Source: Halarchaeum grantii
GTDB taxonomy: Archaea > Halobacteriota > Halobacteria > Halobacteriales > Halobacteriaceae
DNA: 64,000 bases
Direction of reading: 5' to 3'
NCBI RefSeq assembly: GCF_014647455.2
Contig: NZ_BMPF01000003.1
Location: 62,001 to 126,000, forward strand
This document shows positions 25,192-34,341 of the stretch, piece by piece. The position numbers were made by a program, and so were the translations under genes. Numbering within the stretch: position 1 is the first letter of the stretch; each line of letters starts with the position of its first letter. The notes under the pieces are model-generated. The model was not told the DNA's origin. It searched no databases and saw only the letters and a program-made list of their open reading frames with translations.

Positions 25192-26699
25192 GCCGTCCGT
25201 CCGTCACCGTCGTCGGCGGCGGGTTCGGCGGACTCGCGACGGCGTGCTACCTCGCGGACGCCGGCTGTGACGTCACCGTCGTCGAGAAGAACGACCAGCT
25301 CGGCGGGCGCGCGAGCGTCCTCGAACGCGACGGCTTCCGCTTCGACATGGGACCGTCGTGGTACCTGATGCCGGACGTCTTCGAGCGCTTCTTCGCCGCC
25401 TTCGACCGCGAGCCCACGGACTACTACGCCCTCGACCGCCTCGACCCGCATTATCGGGTCTTCTGGAAGGGCGGCGAGTCGCGAGCGGACGGCGACACCG
25501 TGGACGTCACCGGCGACCTCGCGGCGATGCGCGCGCTCTTCGAGTCCTACGAGGACGGCGCCGGCGACGCCCTCGATGAGTACCTCGCGCAGTCCGAGGA
25601 GGCCTACGAGGTCGGCATGGAGCACTTCGTCTACACGGACCGCCCGCGCTTCCGGGACTACGTCGACTGGGACGTCATTCGGAACGCGCGCGGCCTCGGC
25701 CTCCTCTCCTCGATGCAGGAGCACGTCGAGGAGTACTTCGAGCACCCGAAGCTCCAGCAGCTCGTCCAGTACTCGCTCGTCTTCCTCGGCGGGTCGCCGA
25801 CGAACACGCCCGCGCTCTACACGCTGATGAGTCACGTCGACCTGAACCTCGGCGTCTACTACCCCGAGGGCGGCCTCGGCGCCGTCGTCGACGGTATCGC
25901 CGACCTCGGCGCGGAGCGCGGCGTGACCTACCGGACGGGCGCGGACGTGACCGCGATTCGCGGGGAACGCGGGGCGATGCGCGTCGAGCTCGCGGGCGGC
26001 GAGCGCGTCACGAGCGACGTCGTCGTCTCCGACGCCGACTACAAGCACACCGAGCAGGAACTGCTCGCCCCCGACGACCGCCAGTACGACGCCGACTACT
26101 GGGAGTCGCGCACCTACGCGCCCTCCGCGTTCCTCGTCTACCTCGGCGTCGAGGGCGACCTCGCGGAGCTCGCCCACCACACGCTCGTCCTCCCCGAGGA
26201 CTGGAGTCCGCACTTCGAGGCCATCTTCGACGACCCCGCGTGGCCCGACGACCCCGCCTACTACCTCTGTGCGCCCTCGAAGACGGACGACACCGTCGCG
26301 CCCGACGGGCACAGCAACCTCTTCGCGCTCGTCCCCATCGCGCCCGGCCTCGACGACACCGAGGCGGTTCGGGAGGCCTACCGCGACCGACTCCTCGACG
26401 ACATCGCCGCGAACACCGGCGTCGACCTCCGCGACCGCATCGTCGTTGAGGAACGGTTCTCGGTCTCCGAGTTCACCGAGCGCTACAACGCCGCCGAGGG
26501 GACGGCGCTCGGCCTCGCGCACACCCTCCGGCAGACCGGCCCGCTGCGCCCCGACCACCGCTCGGACGCGCTCGACGGCCTCTACTACACCGGCGGCTTC
26601 ACGCGGCCCGGCATCGGCGTCCCGATGTGCCTCATCAGCGGCGAGCACGCCGCCGACGCCGTCCTCGAGGATGCGCGCCGACGCACGCACACGACATGA
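25188..26699 (+). CDS. crtD: Carotenoid desaturase (phytoene desaturase / 3,4-desaturase, CrtI/CrtD family)
   Basis: 503 residues. N-terminal FAD-binding motif VVGGGFGGLATACYLADAG, substrate loop FDMGPSWYLMPDVFERFFAAF, and the C-terminal family signature LYYTGGFTRPGIGVPMCLISGEHAADAVLED in outline. In Haloarcula japonica the gene beside lyeJ and cruF is the carotenoid 3,4-desaturase CrtD, so that name is preferred. With crtB next door it could instead carry out the earlier phytoene-to-lycopene steps. GTG start overlaps the crtB stop by three bases; the gene itself overlaps lyeJ by four. Confidence 0.87.
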   Translation: MSRPSVTVVGGGFGGLATACYLADAGCDVTVVEKNDQLGGRASVLERDGFRFDMGPSWYLMPDVFERFFAAFDREPTDYYALDRLDPHYRVFWKGGESRADGDTVDVTGDLAAMRALFESYEDGAGDALDEYLAQSEEAYEVGMEHFVYTDRPRFRDYVDWDVIRNARGLGLLSSMQEHVEEYFEHPKLQQLVQYSLVFLGGSPTNTPALYTLMSHVDLNLGVYYPEGGLGAVVDGIADLGAERGVTYRTGADVTAIRGERGAMRVELAGGERVTSDVVVSDADYKHTEQELLAPDDRQYDADYWESRTYAPSAFLVYLGVEGDLAELAHHTLVLPEDWSPHFEAIFDDPAWPDDPAYYLCAPSKTDDTVAPDGHSNLFALVPIAPGLDDTEAVREAYRDRLLDDIAANTGVDLRDRIVVEERFSVSEFTERYNAAEGTALGLAHTLRQTGPLRPDHRSDALDGLYYTGGFTRPGIGVPMCLISGEHAADAVLEDARRRTHTT

Positions 26700-27523
26700 G
26701 TCGGCTTCGGCGCCTCCTCGTCCAGTCGCGCCCCCGGTTCTGGCTCTACCTCGCCGGCCCCGCGCTCGTCGGCATCGCGTACGGGGCGCGCTCGACGGCG
26801 GACCTCTACGCGCCCGCGTCGCTCGCGCTCCTCGCGTACTTCCTCCTCCCCGCGAACGTCTACCTCTACGGCGTCAACGACGTCTTCGACGCGGACGTGG
26901 ACGCGGAGAACCCGAAGAAGGAGGGGCGAGAGCGCCGCTATCGCGGCGACCCCGTGCTCGTCGCCGCCGTCGCCGTGAGCGCCCTCCTCGGCGTCGCCCT
27001 CGTCGTCGCCCTCCCCGCGACTGCACCGTGGATTCTGGCCTTCCTCGCCCTCGGCTGGGCGTACAGCGCGCCGCCGCGCCTGAAGACGAAGCCGCCGCTC
27101 GACTCGCTCTCGAACGGCCTCTACGTCCTCCCCGGCGTCGCCGCCTACGCCGCGCTCACCGGCGAGACGGCGCCGCTCCCCGCCATCGCCGGCGGGTGGC
27201 TGTGGACGATGGCGATGCACACGTTCTCCGCGATTCCCGACATCGAACCGGACCGGCGCGCCGGCATCGACACGACCGCGACCGTCCTCGGGGAGACACG
27301 CGCGCTCGCCTACTGCGGGGCGTGCTGGCTCCTCGCCGCCGTCGTCTTCGGCCTCCTCGACGTCCGCGCCGGCGCCCTGCTCGCCGTCTACCCGCTCTTC
27401 GCGCTCGGCCTCCACGCCAGCGACGTCGCACTCGATCGCGCGTACTGGTGGTTCCCCGCCGTCAATGCCGTCGTCGGCGCGATACTCACCATCGGCGGGC
27501 TGTGGGGTGTCGTGCGTGCGTGA
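26696..27523 (+). CDS. lyeJ: Lycopene elongase / 1,2-hydratase (UbiA prenyltransferase family)
   Basis: 275 residues with about eight membrane segments. The two aspartate motifs of UbiA prenyltransferases are NDVFDADVD at residues 61-69 and D182-x3-D186 (PDIEPDRRAGI). LyeJ adds C5 prenyl units to lycopene to start C50 bacterioruberin. The assignment rests on the family plus its place between crtD and cruF. The start ATG overlaps the crtD stop (ATGA), suggesting translational coupling. Confidence 0.9.
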   Translation: MSRLRRLLVQSRPRFWLYLAGPALVGIAYGARSTADLYAPASLALLAYFLLPANVYLYGVNDVFDADVDAENPKKEGRERRYRGDPVLVAAVAVSALLGVALVVALPATAPWILAFLALGWAYSAPPRLKTKPPLDSLSNGLYVLPGVAAYAALTGETAPLPAIAGGWLWTMAMHTFSAIPDIEPDRRAGIDTTATVLGETRALAYCGACWLLAAVVFGLLDVRAGALLAVYPLFALGLHASDVALDRAYWWFPAVNAVVGAILTIGGLWGVVRA

Positions 27524-28364
27524 GCGCCTCCCGCCGCGCGGGCGCGTCGAGCGCGCGCTCGACGCGTTCGTCACCGAGAACCGCCTCACGCTCGCCGTCG
27601 TCGCGCCGCTCGTCGGCGCGTGCTCGATGATCGCGGGCGCGAAGGGCTACCTCCCGGCTGCCATCGCGTTCAGCCCCGTCGCGCTCGTCGCGGGCACGCT
27701 CATGTTGCGCCTCCCGCTCGCCGCCGGCCTCGCACCGCTCTTCGACCGGCGGGCCGCCGGCGCGCTCGGCGGCCTCTGCGCGTACAGCTACGCAATCGAG
27801 TACGTCGGCACCACGACCGGGTGGCCGTACGGCGAGTTCGCCTACGGCGTCGAGCTCGGGCCGATGCTCGCGGGCGTCCCGCTCGCGCTCCCGCTGTTCT
27901 TCGTGCCGCTCGTCGTCAACGCCTTCCTCCTCACCGTCCTCCTGCTCGGCCCGCGCGCCGACGACCCCCGGGTCCGCCTCCCCGCCGTCGTCCTCCTCGT
28001 CGTCGGTATCGACGGCGTCCTCGACCCGGGCGCGGTCGCGCTCGGCTTCTGGGCGTACGCGGACGGCGGCGTCTACTACGGCGTCCCGCTCTCGAACTAC
28101 GCGGGGTGGGTCCTCTCCGCGAGCGTCGCCGCGTTCGCGCTCGACCGCGCGTTCGACTACGAGCGACTGCGCGCGCGCCTCGAGGCCTGCGCGTTCGCGC
28201 TCGACGACCTCGTGAGCTTCGTCCTCCTCTGGGGCCTCGTCAACCTCGCGTTCGCGAACTGGCTCCCGGTGCTCGGGGCGCTCGCGCTCGTCGCCGCGCT
28301 CTGGCGGACCGAGCGCTTCGACGTCGCGCTCGAGTGGCCGGTTCGGGGCCGCCCGTGGCGCTGA
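27516..28364 (+). CDS. cruF: Bisanhydrobacterioruberin hydratase (CruF family)
   Basis: 282 residues with seven to eight hydrophobic segments. Motifs of CruF membrane hydratases include YAIEYVGTTTGWPYGEFAYG and VVGIDGVLDPGAVALGFWAYADGGVYYGVPLSNYAGW in outline. Adds water to bisanhydrobacterioruberin in the last step to bacterioruberin. The GTG start at 27516 overlaps the lyeJ end by eight bases and continues the chain of overlapping genes. The terminal part (about 230-282) is another short hydrophobic stretch. Confidence 0.9.
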   Translation: MRERLPPRGRVERALDAFVTENRLTLAVVAPLVGACSMIAGAKGYLPAAIAFSPVALVAGTLMLRLPLAAGLAPLFDRRAAGALGGLCAYSYAIEYVGTTTGWPYGEFAYGVELGPMLAGVPLALPLFFVPLVVNAFLLTVLLLGPRADDPRVRLPAVVLLVVGIDGVLDPGAVALGFWAYADGGVYYGVPLSNYAGWVLSASVAAFALDRAFDYERLRARLEACAFALDDLVSFVLLWGLVNLAFANWLPVLGALALVAALWRTERFDVALEWPVRGRPWR

Positions 28365-28435
28365 GCCGCGCGCGAGTGACGTGCGAGCACGCGGCGCCCG
28401 AACGGTTTTCCTGACGCCGCGCGAGCTAGCAGCGT

Positions 28436-29137
28436 ATGTCCACGACAGGCAGCCCCGCGCGAGCGGCGGCGGACGCCGTCGGCCTCACGGTCGCCGCGCT
28501 CCTCGTCTCGCTCCTCGTCGGCGTCGTCTTCCTCGTTCCGCTCTTCGTCCTCGGCTACGACGTCCAGTCCATGGGCGTCCTCCTCGCGTCGACCGCCGCC
28601 GGTCAGCTCGGGTTCCTCGCCGTCGGCTACGGCTACGTCCGCCGGCGAGGCGTCCCCGTCCGACTCGCCGCGCCGTCGCGTCGCGACGCGCTCGTCGCGG
28701 CCGGTGGCGTCGTCGCCGCCGTGGCGCTCGCCGTCGCCCTCTCCGCGCTGCTGAGCGCGCTCGACCTCGTTCCGGGCTCCGTCGTCGGCGACGTCGGCGC
28801 GCACGACCCCGTCTTCTTCCTCGGTCTCGCCGCGCTCTCGGTCGTCCTCGTCGCGCCCGCCGAGGAACTCCTCTTCCGGGGTGCCGTTCAGGGCCGACTC
28901 CGCCAGCACATCGGCCCCGTCCCGGCCGTCCTCGGTTCGAGCCTCCTCTTCGGCTCGATGCACCTCGCGAACTACACGGGCGCGCTCGCGCCCATCGTCG
29001 CTGGCGCGCTCCTCATCGCCGCCGTCGGCGCCGTCCTCGGCGCGCTCTACGAGTACACGGGGAACCTCACCGTTCCCATCGCGACGCACGCGACGTACAA
29101 CGCGGTCCTGCTCGTCGTCGCCTACGCCACGGCATAG
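28436..29137 (+). CDS. CPBP family intramembrane metalloprotease
   Basis: 233 residues, about seven membrane segments. The CPBP (Abi/CAAX protease and bacteriocin-processing) motifs are EELLFRGAVQGRL, LLFGSMHLANY and the C-terminal HATYNAV. These supply the glutamates and histidines of the catalytic site. Substrate unknown. It follows cruF by 71 bases in the same direction and may be cotranscribed, but a pigment role is not implied. Confidence 0.9.
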   Translation: MSTTGSPARAAADAVGLTVAALLVSLLVGVVFLVPLFVLGYDVQSMGVLLASTAAGQLGFLAVGYGYVRRRGVPVRLAAPSRRDALVAAGGVVAAVALAVALSALLSALDLVPGSVVGDVGAHDPVFFLGLAALSVVLVAPAEELLFRGAVQGRLRQHIGPVPAVLGSSLLFGSMHLANYTGALAPIVAGALLIAAVGAVLGALYEYTGNLTVPIATHATYNAVLLVVAYATA

Positions 29138-29138
29138 G

Positions 29139-30581
29139 CTACCCGCCCGAGGGCTGATCCGGGCGGTACTCGCGGCTGATCCGGCGCCACGCACCCGAGC
29201 GGAAGCGCCAGTAGTTGACGAGCGCCGGGACGGTGGTCTCCGCGAAGAAGGAGAGGTAGATCCCGAGGAGGCCGAGCGACGTGGTCGCGCCGAGATACGT
29301 GAACGGGACGGCGAGGAAGAACATGGAGACGATGCGCCCGTAGAACGGCCAGCGCGTGTCGCCGGTGGCGTCGAGCGCGCCGTCGAGACTGCTCGCGACG
29401 CCCTGCGGGACGATGGCGAGCGCGGCGACGTAGACGAAGTCGCGTGCGATCGGCACCGTCTTCGAGGCGGGGTCGTCGACGAAGAGGACGACGATCTGCT
29501 CCGCGAACGCGACGACGAGGACCGCCGAGAGGAGGTAGGTGGCGGCCGAGAACACGGATATCTCGCGGCCGTAGATGGCGGCGCTCGCCTCGTCGTCCTG
29601 CCCGAGCGCCTGCCCGACGAGGCTGCTCGTCGCGAGGCCGAACCCCCACCCGGGCGTGTTCATCAACCCCCAGATGCGTCGCGCGACGATGTACGCGGCG
29701 ACGACCTGTGGCCCGAAGAGGCCGACGAACGCGAGCATCGGGAAGCGCGCGACCGTCCAGATGCTGCCGCGTCCGATGACCGGGAGGCCGATGGTGGTGA
29801 TGTCGCGCGCGAACTCCCGGACGAAGTAGCGCCCGGTCGGGTCGACGCTGATGGGGAAGTCGCCGACGAGCGGGAGGCGCCCGCGCGCGAGCCCGACCGC
29901 GAACGCGGCGGCGATGAGGGCGTTCGAGAGGGCGGTGCCGAGGCCGGCGCCGACGACGCCGAGGCCGAGGCCGAAGATGAAGACGGCGTTCAGGCCGATG
30001 TTCGCGATCGCGCCGGTCGCCCGGAGGACCATTGGCGTCCACGCGTCGTCCGCGCCGATGAGCGCGCGACTCCCGACGAGGTTCAGCGCGGCGAACGGCA
30101 CGCCGAAGCCGAGGACGCGGAGGTAGTCGGCGCCGTAGCGGATCGTCCGCGCGTCGTCGGTGAGGACCGAGATGAGCTCCGTCGGCGCGAGGACGAAGAG
30201 CGCGCCGACGGGCGCGGAGACGGCGAGGACGATGACGCCGCTCGTGCGGATCGCCTGCCCGAGCTCGTCGTAGGCGCCCGCGCTGTAGCGCTGGGAGACG
30301 AGCGCGATGGTGCCGGCGGCGAGCCCGCCACCCAACGCGAACGCCATCCCCCAGTAGGGGCCGGCGAAGCCGACGCCCGCGATTGCGACCTCGCCGAGCG
30401 CGACGCCGACCATCGCGACGTCGGCCGCGCCCTTCGACATGCGCGCGAGGCCGGTGAGGATGCGCGGCCACGCGAGGTCGACGGTCCGGCGGACGTTGGC
30501 GTCGTCGATGAGGCCGACGCGCGCGAGGGCGAGGCCGATGTAGACGAGGACGAGACGCAGGGGGTTCGGGAGCGAGAACAC
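29139..30581 (-). CDS. MATE family efflux transporter
   Basis: 480 residues with 12 hydrophobic segments in two related halves, as in MATE exporters. Visible marks are LAWPRILTGLARMSKGAADVAMVG at the N-terminus and a repeat-like VIGRGSIWTVARFPMLAFVGLFGPQVVAAY in the second half (outline). Cation-coupled export of drugs or metabolites across the membrane is the family function. GTG start at 30581. Convergent with the CPBP protease gene, with a single-base gap. Confidence 0.9.
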   Translation of the reverse strand: MFSLPNPLRLVLVYIGLALARVGLIDDANVRRTVDLAWPRILTGLARMSKGAADVAMVGVALGEVAIAGVGFAGPYWGMAFALGGGLAAGTIALVSQRYSAGAYDELGQAIRTSGVIVLAVSAPVGALFVLAPTELISVLTDDARTIRYGADYLRVLGFGVPFAALNLVGSRALIGADDAWTPMVLRATGAIANIGLNAVFIFGLGLGVVGAGLGTALSNALIAAAFAVGLARGRLPLVGDFPISVDPTGRYFVREFARDITTIGLPVIGRGSIWTVARFPMLAFVGLFGPQVVAAYIVARRIWGLMNTPGWGFGLATSSLVGQALGQDDEASAAIYGREISVFSAATYLLSAVLVVAFAEQIVVLFVDDPASKTVPIARDFVYVAALAIVPQGVASSLDGALDATGDTRWPFYGRIVSMFFLAVPFTYLGATTSLGLLGIYLSFFAETTVPALVNYWRFRSGAWRRISREYRPDQPSGG

Positions 30582-30790
30582 GATACGGTATGGGGTATTT
30601 CGTGACGCGGGTTTTAGGCGTTCGTTCCCCGGCCGCGTGTTCCGGTTCGACGCTCCGCGTACTGCGGGCTGACACCACTCACGCGCCCACTTCCGGGTGG
30701 TTCGACGCGAGCGCCGGGCCGCGTGAGACGCGCCGTGCTCGTCGCGGGGAGCGACGCGTATATTCCGGGGGCGCGACTATTCCGTGCCGT

Positions 30791-32032
30791 ATGGGGCATC
30801 GCCTCGCCGCTCGCCGGGACGCGCTCGCGCCCGTTCAGCGTGACCGCGTCGCGCTCGCGCTCGTGGTCTTCGCCGTCCTCTTCGGGCAGGTCCTCCTCTA
30901 CCCGGGTGTCACCGACCTCGTCGCGGCGCTCGGCGCGCACGCGGGGAGCGCGACGGGCGCCCTCGACGCGAGCGCGTGGTTCCTCGGCGCCGAGTTCGTC
31001 GGTTTCGTCCTCTGTGCCGGCCTCTGGGGTCACCTGAGCGACCGGACCGGCCGACGGACGCCGTTCGTCGTCGCGGGCGCGCTCGGCGGCGCGCTCGGCT
31101 ACCTCGTGCTCGTGCTCCTCGGCCGTGGCGGCGCGCTCGCCTACGAGTGGCTCCTCCTCGCGCGCTTCGTGCAGGGGGCGTTCACCATCGGCGCGTTCTC
31201 GCTCTCGATGACGATGCTGATGGACCTCGAGGGCGGGCACGGGAAGAACATGGGTGCCGCCGGCATCGCCATCGGCTCCGGGACGGCGCTCGGCGCGCCC
31301 GTCGGCGGCCAGCTCTACGAGATGGGCGTGTTCGTTCCGTTGCTCGTCGCGGGCGGCGCGCTCGGCGGCGCCGCGCTCCTCGCGACGCGCGTTGCCGACC
31401 GCGCCCCGTCCGGGACGACGACCGGGCTCGGCGACGCGCTCGCGCGCCTCCGGGAGACGCCCGCGCTCTCCTTCCCGTACGCCTTTGGCTTCATGGATCG
31501 GCTGACCGCGGGGTTCTTCGCGCTCGTCGGCACCGTCTACTTCCGCGAGACGTTCGGCCTCGACGCGGGGAGCGCCGGCCTCGTCCTCGGCCTCTTCTTC
31601 GCGCCGTTCGCGCTCCTCCAGTACCCGATGGGCGTCCTCTCCGACCGCGTCGGGCGCAAACTCCCGGTCGCCGTCGGCTCGCTCTGCTACGGCGCCGTCG
31701 TCGTCGCCGTCTATCTCGCGCCGACGCTCGCGCTCGCCGCCGTCGCGATGGTGTGTCTCGGCGTCGCGGGCGCGTTCGTCTCCCCGGCGACGATGGCGCT
31801 CGTGACGGACCTCGCGAACGCGGACGACCGCGGCGTCGCCATGGGCGGGTTCAACGTCTTCGGGAACCTCGGCTTCCTCGGCGGGTTCGCGGTCGGGAGC
31901 GCCGTCGTCGAGGCGGCGGGCTACGGCGCCGCCTTCCTCACCGCCGGCCTCCTCGAGGCCGGGGTGGTCGCGCTCGCGCTTCCGGCGTTCCTCCGACTCG
32001 ACCTCCCCGGTTCGCCGACGAACCCGAAATAA
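30791..32032 (+). CDS. MFS transporter
   Basis: 413 residues with 12 hydrophobic helices. The major facilitator loop motif is seen twice: GHLSDRTGRRTPF after helix 2 and GVLSDRVGRKLPVAVG in the second half. TMLMDLEGGHGKNMGAAGIAIGSGTALGAPVGGQLYE is in the drug-exporter-like region (outline). Substrate unknown. Upstream sequence before the ATG at 30791 is Arg-rich and not membrane-like, so the later start is used. Divergent from the MATE gene. Confidence 0.88.
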   Translation: MGHRLAARRDALAPVQRDRVALALVVFAVLFGQVLLYPGVTDLVAALGAHAGSATGALDASAWFLGAEFVGFVLCAGLWGHLSDRTGRRTPFVVAGALGGALGYLVLVLLGRGGALAYEWLLLARFVQGAFTIGAFSLSMTMLMDLEGGHGKNMGAAGIAIGSGTALGAPVGGQLYEMGVFVPLLVAGGALGGAALLATRVADRAPSGTTTGLGDALARLRETPALSFPYAFGFMDRLTAGFFALVGTVYFRETFGLDAGSAGLVLGLFFAPFALLQYPMGVLSDRVGRKLPVAVGSLCYGAVVVAVYLAPTLALAAVAMVCLGVAGAFVSPATMALVTDLANADDRGVAMGGFNVFGNLGFLGGFAVGSAVVEAAGYGAAFLTAGLLEAGVVALALPAFLRLDLPGSPTNPK

Positions 32033-32141
32033 ACACTGTTGACAGAAATTCCGGCGGAAACGGCCGCCTCTGGCGTTGTATCGCGACCGCAGGGGAGAGG
32101 GTTTATCACTCCCCCGGTTCTACGACCCTACCGAATCATTC

Positions 32142-33440
32142 ATGACCGATGCCACAGCGAGCAAGAATCGGTGGTTGATCGCGATCTCCGCCGTCGCGAT
32201 CCACCTCTCGATTGGTGGGATCTACGCGTACAGCATCTACCAGATACCGCTGAACGAGGCGCTCGGCTGGGACAGCTCCAGCGTCTCGCTGGCGTTCTCC
32301 ATCGCCATCTTCGTCCTCGGGATGACGGCCGCCTTCCTCGGTAGCTACGTCGAGAAGTACGGCCCACGGAAGGCCGGATTGGGCGCCGCCGTCCTCTACG
32401 GCCTCGGCACCATCGGCGCCGGCCTCAGCGTTCAGATGGGGAGTCGGACCCTGTTCTTCATCACCTTCGGCCTCATCGGCGGGATGGGCCTCGGTCTCGG
32501 GTACATCTCCCCCATCGGGACGCTCCTCGAGTGGTTCCCGGACCGTCGCGGGATGGCGACCGGTCTCGCAGTCATGGGCTTCGGTGCCGGTGCGCTCCTC
32601 ACCGCGCCCGTCGGCAACGAGCTCATGCTCCGCTTCAGCACCGGGAGCGCCCAGTACACGCAGGGCGGCATCGCGACGACGTTCTTCACGCTCGGCGCGC
32701 TCTACTTCGTGCTGATGGCGCTCGGCGCGAGCTACCTCGCGAAGCCCCCGAAGGACTGGCTCCCGTCGGGCATGGAGCAGACGGAGTCCGCGGCCGAGGA
32801 GGCTCGCTCCGCGATCTCCGGCCTCAGTAACCTCACCGCGCGCGAGTCCCTCCGGACGCCGCGCTTCTACATGGTGTGGCTCATCATCTTCATCAACGTC
32901 TCGGCGGGCATCATGCTGCTCGCGTACGCCTCGCCGATCCTCGTGCAGCTCGGCGGCGCGACGACGACGACCGCCGCGTTCATCACCGGCTACATCGGCA
33001 TCTTCAACGGTGGCGGCCGCATCTTCTGGTCGAGCCTCTCCGACTATGTCGGCCGGACGACGACCTACGGTGCGTTCTTCGCCATCCAGATCGTCGCGTT
33101 CTTCCTGATGCCCCAGATCACGGGCGTCTGGGTCCTCGCGGCGATCCTCTTCGCCATCATCACGTGTTACGGCGGCGGGTTCGCCTGCCTCCCCGCGTAC
33201 CTCAGCGACCTCTTCGGCACGAAGGAGGTCAGCGCGATCCACGGCTACGCGCTCACCGCGTGGGGCTTCGCCGGCGTCGCCGGTCCGACGCTCGCCTCCA
33301 CCATCCTCGAGTCGACGGGGAGCTACACGACCGCGCTCTACATCATCAACATCGTGCTCGTCGTCGGTCTCGCGATCGTGCTCCTGCTGCGCTGGCGTAT
33401 CGGCAAGCTGCAGGACATCAGCACCGCAGCGTCGATCTGA
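32142..33440 (+). CDS. OFA-family MFS transporter (oxalate/formate antiporter-like)
   Basis: 432 residues with 12 membrane helices. SIGGIYAYSIYQIPLNEALGW at helix 1, SYVEKYGPRKAG in the loop after helix 2, and YISPIGTLLEWFPDRRGMATG are typical of the oxalate:formate antiporter family. A longer charged loop divides the halves (PPKDWLPSGMEQTESAAEEAR). Exchanges small carboxylates such as oxalate, formate or lactate in known members; the substrate here is unknown. Start ATG at 32142. Followed by a T-rich stretch (CTCATTTTTG, near 33477). Confidence 0.9.
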   Translation: MTDATASKNRWLIAISAVAIHLSIGGIYAYSIYQIPLNEALGWDSSSVSLAFSIAIFVLGMTAAFLGSYVEKYGPRKAGLGAAVLYGLGTIGAGLSVQMGSRTLFFITFGLIGGMGLGLGYISPIGTLLEWFPDRRGMATGLAVMGFGAGALLTAPVGNELMLRFSTGSAQYTQGGIATTFFTLGALYFVLMALGASYLAKPPKDWLPSGMEQTESAAEEARSAISGLSNLTARESLRTPRFYMVWLIIFINVSAGIMLLAYASPILVQLGGATTTTAAFITGYIGIFNGGGRIFWSSLSDYVGRTTTYGAFFAIQIVAFFLMPQITGVWVLAAILFAIITCYGGGFACLPAYLSDLFGTKEVSAIHGYALTAWGFAGVAGPTLASTILESTGSYTTALYIINIVLVVGLAIVLLLRWRIGKLQDISTAASI

Positions 33441-33558
33441 ACTGACGACGCTCGCGGTTCGCGGACTCGACCGCACCTCATTTTTGACCACGACGCGCAC
33501 GGTGTCGTGTGGTACCGCGACGCACGAAATAACGTCGCGCGGACCCGAACGTTTTTAC

Positions 33559-33574
33559 TTTAGGTCTGCCTAAA
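33559..33574 (+). promoter_or_regulatory. Iron-regulator-type operator TTTAGG-TCTG-CCTAAA
   Basis: Perfect 6-base arms with a 4-base centre, 9-24 bases before the ATG at 33583 and partly overlapping a T-rich TATA-like element (33551-33562). TTAGG...CCTAA operators are characteristic of DtxR/SirR-type metal regulators of haloarchaea. The overlap with the promoter suggests repression. Confidence 0.6.
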
Positions 33575-33582
33575 CAGCGCTA

Positions 33583-33777
33583 ATGACTCCCACGCGCCGG
33601 TCGACACGCACCGAGCACACGGAGGACACCGCAGACCACCCCGACTTCGACGCCGAGCAGACCGACACACCGACCGTCAACTGTCGAGAGGTGCACGGCG
33701 AGCGCCGCGTCTTCACCGAGAGCGGCAACACCGACGGCTGGATCGCCACCGACCACACCGTCGAACTCGAAGAATAG
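33583..33777 (+). CDS. Small acidic protein under an iron-type operator
   Basis: 64 residues: an acidic, Thr-rich N-terminus (TEHTEDTADHPDFDAEQTD) and a more ordered C-terminal part (VNCREVHGERRVFTESGNTDGWIATDHTVELEE in outline) with one cysteine. The ending resembles other tiny haloarchaeal proteins of unknown function. No membrane segment. It ends six bases before the end of the convergent Dps gene. The DtxR-type operator at its promoter is the main clue: it is likely made when iron is low. Confidence 0.65.
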   Translation: MTPTRRSTRTEHTEDTADHPDFDAEQTDTPTVNCREVHGERRVFTESGNTDGWIATDHTVELEE

Positions 33778-33783
33778 CGAGCG

Positions 33784-34341
33784 TCAGTCGCGGCGGACGA
33801 GCGTGTCGTCCGCCAACATCTTCTCCACGTCGTGCGCGTCCACCTCGACCGTCCGGAGGTGCCCGCGCACGAGTTCGAGCGTCGCCTCGTCGCCGAGCTC
33901 GGCGGCGAGTTCGACGTGCTCGCGCATCTGGGCCGCGAGCGTCGCGTACCCCTCGAGGTCGTTCGCGAGCGAATCGCGGAGGCTGTAGACGTCGCCCGCC
34001 TCGATCCCGATCGGCGTGTGCTGGCGGAACCCCATCGGGCCGTTGACGGGGACGCCGCCGAGCGCGTGCACGCGGATCGCGAGGTCGTCCGTCATCTCCG
34101 CGAGGCGGTCCGCCGCGCCTTCGAGGAACTCGACGACCGGGCCGACCTCGGCGCCCTCGAGCGTCCAGTAGTGCTTGCGCACCTGATTGAAGAGGATGTA
34201 GAGGCCGGCGAGGTCCGCGTTCAGCGCCTTGACCAGCCGCTCGGCGGCCGCCGGGTCGATACGGAGGTCGTTTCCGCCGACGGTGCCCCACTCGCGCCGC
34301 AGGGCGTCCTCGCCGGGGTTGCGCAGGTGTGGCGCGCTCAT
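33784..34341 (-). CDS. Dps-like ferritin paralogue lacking most ferroxidase ligands
   Basis: 185 residues of the Dps/ferritin-like four-helix family, third gene of a tandem triplet. Compared with DpsA at 34921-35466, the ferroxidase ligands His51, His63 and Glu82 are replaced by Y58, V70 and I89; only D85 (equal to Asp78) remains. The core pattern is kept: KHYWTLEGAE, LGGVPVNGP and LADDTLV at the end. It probably keeps the shell-forming fold but cannot oxidise iron in the standard way. ATG overlaps the stop of the gene before it by four bases. Confidence 0.85.
   Translation of the reverse strand: MSAPHLRNPGEDALRREWGTVGGNDLRIDPAAAERLVKALNADLAGLYILFNQVRKHYWTLEGAEVGPVVEFLEGAADRLAEMTDDLAIRVHALGGVPVNGPMGFRQHTPIGIEAGDVYSLRDSLANDLEGYATLAAQMREHVELAAELGDEATLELVRGHLRTVEVDAHDVEKMLADDTLVRRD

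Noticed and set aside
25065-26690. 541-residue antisense frame over crtD
   Set aside because: Opposite a gene with intact FAD and desaturase motifs; no start context or domain.
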